Shown here: positions 59,010-64,000 of the stretch, in pieces
Layout: each line of letters opens with the position of its first letter
Position numbering within the stretch: the first letter of the stretch is position 1
NCBI RefSeq assembly: GCF_030247195.1
Contig: NC_080672.1
Location: 62,960,549 to 63,024,548 of the forward strand
Source: Topomyia yanbarensis
Lineage: Eukaryota; Arthropoda; Insecta; Diptera; Culicidae
Direction of reading: 5' to 3'
Length of the DNA: 64,000 nucleotides
Position numbers and translations under genes: made by a program
Notes under the pieces: generated by a model
Seen by the model: only the letters and a program-made list of their open reading frames with translations
What the model was told of the DNA's origin: nothing
The model's database searches: none

Positions 59010-59470
59010 TAAGGAGAATGGACCTTAGGAAACGAAAGCTCTTGCACGACCAGTGGTATCTGTCACATATTTGAAAAACATTTTTCGGGTGCATTGGGAA
59101 CGGTCCCCGGCTACGACAGCGCAGGTAGAATCGGGCTCTCGGGATGTACCCTGGGACGTGTTAAACCTAACCATTACTCGTTTCTCCGATGAAGATATTG
59201 TTGCTGCCATTAAAAAGTTCAAGTTCTCGACATCAGCCTCTGATATCATCCCGAAACGGGGTGCGAGTGCTTTATGCGCTCCTTTTAAACTGAGGGTTGT
59301 TGATACATTGGAGCATTTTGAGTATCTCCTCAAAATTTATGGCGACTTTGAAAAGAGCCATTTTTGTCAATTTGTCATGAATATCCAGGTTGGGATTTTG
59401 CATGAGTTTAATCGGGACCTAATGTCAACGGTTTCGTCTTTCGACCTGATCGGTCAGAGTGGTACATTAC
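59010..59470 (+). pseudogene. Jockey-like ORF2, region before RT active site
   Basis: Legible: TTAQVESGSRDVPWDVLNLT, FSDEDIVAAIKKFKFSTSASD and ASALCAPFKL, matching the stretch that leads into RT in Jockey elements (usually ...SSTSPGPDGIP...LKRCASAL). The PDG block is changed to SDIIPKRG, and the frame ends in the hAT target copy TACATTAC at 59463-59470. No active site is present. Confidence 0.65.
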
Positions 59471-59585
59471 CAGGCCCGTAGCCAGGATTTTGTTTCGGGA
59501 GGAGCTTAAAACTTGTTGCATAAATGTTTTAATTCTGGTGACTTGAGATAGTCTCTTGAAACTGAATGTAATTTTATTTATTTAT

Positions 59586-60165
59586 TTATACTGGTCTTCG
59601 ATTTTCTCGTACAGACAGTTCCTTAATTAATAATAATTCTATGTTTAAAGGTAGTCTTAGTAATGTTAAAATCATACTTGTCAGCTACATCATTAAAATT
59701 ACGACAGCATACATTGAACGGATTGTTTTGTGAAAAAAGAGTACGATACATCGGTAACCGAAAGAAATCAGTTCGTCTGGTGGGTCTAGGTGGTACGTTG
59801 AATCGGAGCTGGCTCAGCAACTCCGGGCTATCTATATTGATTTCCAGAAGATCGAACACGAAGAGCCGTTGCAGCATTATCCTCCGACTTGCAAGAGTTG
59901 GCAAACGTAGAAGATTGCATCGATGTTCATAGGGCGGTAGACGAATAGGATCAGTCCAAGGTAGTAACCGTAGAGCGTAACGAAGAACGTTTTCACTAAG
60001 AAATTTTGAAAATTTCTTAGTGAAAACAGTTCCAAAACTAAGGCAATAGACAATATGTTGTCTGATACAAGAAATGGTATAGTACATCGACGAATTCTTG
60101 CATTTGAATTTGGTTTTTATTATTAATTTATAAGCTACCATTTTCACTGTTGGAATTTGCAAACG
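59586..60165 (-). pseudogene. Jockey RT C-terminal tail, minus strand
   Basis: LRYALRLLPWTDPIRLPPYE, CNLLRLPTLASRR and NNPFNVCCRNFNDV are typical of the last 150 residues of Jockey ORF2. The frame is open for about 180 codons to a stop near 59623. Downstream on the same strand lies an (AAAT)n tail (about 59572-59590), the expected LINE 3' end. 5'-truncated; no catalytic part present. Confidence 0.75.
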
Positions 60166-60171
60166 TGGGTG

Positions 60172-60570
60172 CTCCCATCATACAAGCCAACGAAGTGAGG
60201 CTGTCCAGCGCAGATTCATACGATATGCGTTACGTCAATTGCTTTGAAACGATCCGCTGAGCCATAGAAGATCGTTGTCGATTATTAGGACTACACACTT
60301 TAGAAGACCGTAGACCCGTGTCGTAAACTACCATCCTGTCTAAGTTTCTTCTGGCTGAATATGATGTTCCTGATCTTCTATCACAAATTAACCTCTACGC
60401 ACCAACCAACCACGTGTCCTTTGTTCTCGCACACTGCTGCACTCTGAAATGCACGACACTAACTACGCCGCCAACAACCAATATTAGAAATGACCCGTCT
60501 CTTCAACGATTATAACGACATCTTCTACTTCGTCATTAGTTCCGCGAATCCCACTTTAGGTCGTTTCTTT
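60172..60570 (+). pseudogene. Jockey RT C-terminal tail, plus strand
   Basis: AVQRRFIRYALRQLL, NDPLSHRRSLSII and later EYDVPDLLSQINLYAP parallel the opposed copy at 59586-60165 but with more stops and shifts. The two copies meet at about 60166-60171. Confidence 0.65.
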
Positions 60571-63500
60571 TTAGCATAGTTCATTAAGACTCAATTATTT
60601 AAATACAACACACAAATACAAGAGAATATCGAAATTCGCTCCAAATCTTCTGATTAGGCAGGCGATTTGAAGATGCGCAGAAACGGTTCAACTCCTATTC
60701 AACTCAAATTTATAATAATTTTCAATTTAAATGATAATACATTAAAGACTATTTTCAGACAAGTGAGAACAACTAGTTATTCATCTATTTAAGTATTCAG
60801 ATTTTTCACAGATCCTATTCTTTTATGAAATTGATACTTTTTATATCATTAGACAGGCTTATTTTTCTAGGCAATTCTTCTACTAGATCCTTGAAACTAT
60901 GGCAAAAGACAGACCAGTTATATTTGTTTGTTGACATGTAAAGGGTGTACAAAAAATACTACTGATTTCTCTACAAAGCATAAAAAATAACTATAGCTGT
61001 ATTTACCTAGATGAAGCACATATTATATTTGACCGCACGAAGCTTACAGGTTTCATTACGGAATTCATGGATTTTTGGACAATACACAAAAAATGTTTCA
61101 ATGAATTAATTTACTAAACTAGCCGGAATTTTATCTACTATAGGATCTACTATCGAAAGGAAATCCCCTGATTACTGTTATCTTGCAATTTACGTAAATT
61201 TTGTTAAATGTAACCAGAGCTTAAAAAAATTGACATCCCTGCGTGAACTTGAAAGAGAACCGAAATTAAATTCCTGCCTGCCGCGATGAATGAAATGTTT
61301 GGTTCGTTTTCCTCGACATTCATTCTCCCGACATAGCGCATTCGGGTTCGCATATGTTCGGTTTAAAAAGCAAACAGAATTTTGTTTCTATGATATGCTC
61401 TGAGAGGGATTATTGTGCGAAAATGCACTAGACATAGATTACGCAGCTTACTAATGCTCGAATTGTCCACCTAATAACAAATGAATGCTTTGGTTGGTGA
61501 AGGAATTTATATTTTCTCTGCACTCAAACATTCGATTCTGCATGAAATTTTAGTCAGTTGGAAAGTTGAATGACCGAGGCGTTGAATCTGAATGTCATTT
61601 TCGATAAGCAGAAATAGTTTTTAGCATCACACTTGCTTCCGACAAATCAAAGAAAACACATCGCTCTTGCTTCTCCTGTGCCGAAGAGACTTTCTTTCAG
61701 ATTTCTATGTTTTTAAACTATTGTAATTTATCCGATTTCTGTAAATCTTGTTCAAAAATTTTTGTCAGCTGCAGTTTTCGTGATGCGAAGATGCTTGCAG
61801 CTACACTTTTTAAGTCCATTCAAAAAATCTGCTCAGTAATTGGTTCGTTTTAATTAGCTCAAATTTTTTTACAATCATCATCAAGATTGGAAGCGATGCA
61901 TGACTTCTTAAAGAAAGCTGTAATGCTTTTTGATTACAGGTTTGTTTTACCAAAATTTAGGAAACAATTTCAATCAAAGTTGTTCCACCTACCATTGAAT
62001 GCTGTGCGGATAACGAAGACGTAATGTGTTTTCGAAAATGCCGTTTTTTCAAACCGAATTGAGAGGATCAGAGCAAAATTCCGAAACCACTCATTCTGAG
62101 TGCGTTGAAAAGATAGAAGAGGTGCTCTTGCGGCTTCTTACATTAGCTGATTCCTCCTCCGTGATTTCTGATCATTTTAGTCCTAAACGAATAAAAAACA
62201 GATCGTGAGACTGCTATATACTGAAGACATAAAATTGAAATTATTGGACTAATAGATTCAACCAGTCACAACATTTTAGTCGCAACAGTGTTGCGAACTC
62301 GCATGAACGGAACGAATTCCTCACATGAAAGTGAAATTAAGTGCCAATGAAAATGTGGATGCGTTAAAATGACGCGATAGCAAAAACTGTCGCCTCAGCT
62401 ATATCGTTCTCAGTAAATTGAAATATTTTTTTTGCCTGGTACGCTTGAATGTGATGTCTAGTATTTATACTAAGAGTACAGAGTGCACAGACCTAAAACA
62501 GTAATTCAAATTGGGTACAATTCAAAAACCTGTCATTTAAATTTAAAATAGAGTTGCCAATATCGAGTATTACATCTGAGTTTTGTTAAACTTTCACTTT
62601 TGGAGAGTTTTAGTTCTCAGTCGTCCATTAAACTTCTTCTACTATTTTTTAAATAATTCATAAGTCTCGGTTCAATGCTTTAGCCAATCGAAACAGTGTT
62701 CCTAACCATTGCACATAGATACCTGTTTACGAAGCAGGGAAATATTTTTTCCTCATCAACTGCGTATAGGGGGTCGTTCATATCTATCTCGCTATTGAAC
62801 ACTTCCGTGTCATAACCGTGATTGCTGCCTTTATGTTCGCAAACATGTTTGCTTGTTGCCTTTATGATTGTGAATTTCCTCAATGATTGTGCTGGCTGTA
62901 GATTTTGAGATATTGACGCAATTGTTTGTGTTCAGTGGTAAATAAATCGTGATGTGTTTTATCACAGAACTGAAACGTACTAGTTTGCCTATGATCTGTG
63001 CAAAGAATACTGTGTGTAATTGGACTATCGCATTATATTTTGTACTGCATTTCTCCCATATGTGATATATATCTGCAAGTAAGCGGTAACCGATCTTGTA
63101 ACCGAACATTAATTCTCTCATCGTCCATTTATATGAAGATCTTAATTACAGCATTGTCACACACAACCATTAAAATTTAATGGCTTTAAATCATTCGAAA
63201 TAAATGATTTCGCCTGATCCAATTTGTTGAACGCTATGAGCGCAGAATACCTGAGGTGGTACAACTTAATAAAGGTGGCTATCGTAAGCATAGCCCTTCA
63301 TTTTCACCTTCAGAAAATGTTCCTCATCACAAATACTCGGTCTTATGCGACTCACCACTAATCACAGTATTTGGCCGGTGCACCACTTCTTGCTTCTGCG
63401 ACTTACTCATCTCGACAGATTACTAGGGCATAGTATAGTAGAAGTTTCCTTTGTTCTTCACACAAGGAACACAATATAAAAGTAACTCTATTTGTCGTTC

Positions 63501-63660
63501 GCTTCACACCGGCTGGGACAGAAGCATAAACCACACTGAATTTCGTGACCATTGATTTTGGTTGCTGGAAATAGAAAACTTCTAACTTTATCTCAAACAA
63601 AACGAGCTACAAGCTAAAGTCGCTGATAATAATGTTTTTGAAATTTATTTTTAAAACATT
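60571..63660. other. Interior of the hAT-like element, no known domain
   Basis: AT-rich with short frames only. An ATG at 62038 opens about 56 codons (acidic, Leu-rich end EEVLLRLLTLADSSSV) with no recognised domain. Nothing else supported. Confidence 0.4.
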
Positions 63661-63732
63661 TCGTGGGGTGGAGGGCTTTAGCCCCCTAGCTCCCTAGCCC
63701 CTCCCCCCTCTAGCGACGTGCCTGTACATTAC

Positions 63733-64000
63733 TCTAATATATAGTAATTCTGCGAAAATAATATGTTTCAATTTTTGCTATTCTAGCTGGCTTTATTTTA
63801 CTTATATAAACATTAAAAAGTGCAAAGAATTAGAAATAGAGAAAAAATAAATAAACATCAAAATGGTAATGTCTACAAAAAATATAAAAAATGAATAGAA
63901 CGCAAAAGGATAAAAAACTCATAAAACAGAAAAATATTAGAAAACGTGAAGAAATTGAAAAGGTAAAAATGCAGTAATTACAACAATCAAAAATATTATC
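63733..64000 (-). repeat. A-rich strand-asymmetric tract
   Basis: From about 63800 to the window edge the + strand is rich in A with AAAAATATAAAAAATG-like text, the mirror of the T-rich tract at 43540-45410. It continues beyond the window. Confidence 0.6.

Larger units (their letters stand above)
59471..63724. mobile_element. 4.25-kb hAT-like element with perfect target duplication
   Basis: Starts CAGGCCCGTAGCCAGG and ends CTAGCGACGTGCCTG. TACATTAC stands directly outside both ends (59463-59470 and 63725-63732). hAT elements make 8-bp duplications and often start CAGG. Inside are two opposed Jockey tails (59586-60570) and about 3 kb with no recognised domain. No transposase was found. Confidence 0.85.

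Overview
The window looks like transposon-dense, AT-rich intergenic DNA from a mosquito, most likely a culicine (Aedes-like). This is inferred from a repeat ending in GCCTTTCTCATATAGAAAGG, mosquito-type I/Loner-like and Jockey LINE proteins, a tRNA-derived SINE and many short inverted-repeat elements. I recognise no intact host protein-coding gene, no tRNA or rRNA gene and no CRISPR array. Almost every stretch that can be interpreted is a mobile element, a relic of one, or simple-sequence DNA.

Region by region. 0-1.4 kb: interspersed repeat and a nested inverted-repeat element. 1.4-6.3 kb: a nearly intact, young Ty3/Gypsy LTR retrotransposon with a 5-bp target duplication (GTATC). Its pol gene is interrupted by two GT-AG gaps (3686-3760 and 5911-5960) that look like spliceosomal introns. 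6.3-9.05 kb: a broken Transib (RAG1-related) transposase ending at a CACTGTG terminus. 9.05-15.5 kb: a decayed I/Loner-like LINE with a second, 5'-truncated LINE nested in its ORF1. 16.0-18.0 kb: a 2-kb hAT-like non-autonomous element with a perfect 8-bp target duplication. 18.2-19.7 kb: a tandem array carrying histone-type 3' stem-loops but no histone reading frame. 21-24 kb: small GC-rich elements, a TA microsatellite, a partial hAT and a LINE ORF1 relic.

26.18-32.69 kb: a hAT-like element holding a second element, which holds a third. 32.9-33.3 kb: palindromes. 34.05-38.56 kb: another hAT-like element with a perfect 8-bp target duplication, carrying a piggyBac-like TTAA element and a TA-flanked element. 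39-43 kb: mostly unassigned DNA with a 9-bp minisatellite and a LINE relic. 43.5-45.7 kb: a T-rich strand-asymmetric tract and a long TA repeat. 45.8-47.5 kb: a Tc1/mariner transposase relic cut by a TA-flanked element. 47.6-56.9 kb: repeat families present as opposed copies, a SINE and a roughly 1.1-kb palindrome. 56.9-59.5 kb: Jockey ORF2 pieces and a nearly perfect 154-bp inverted repeat whose arms carry a hammerhead-ribozyme-like core. 59.47-63.72 kb: a third large hAT-like element with a perfect 8-bp target duplication, whose left part carries two opposed Jockey tails.

How the parts work together: the elements use one another as insertion sites, so relative ages can be read from the nesting. 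The strongest candidate for something undescribed is the LTR retrotransposon whose reverse transcriptase can only be read in full after removal of a 75-bp intron-like segment. Unspliced RNA would give Gag-protease with a truncated polymerase, and spliced RNA would give the longer Gag-Pol. Runner-up signals are the hammerhead-like inverted repeat and the orphan histone-type stem-loops. All similarity statements come from reading by eye and no database search was run.
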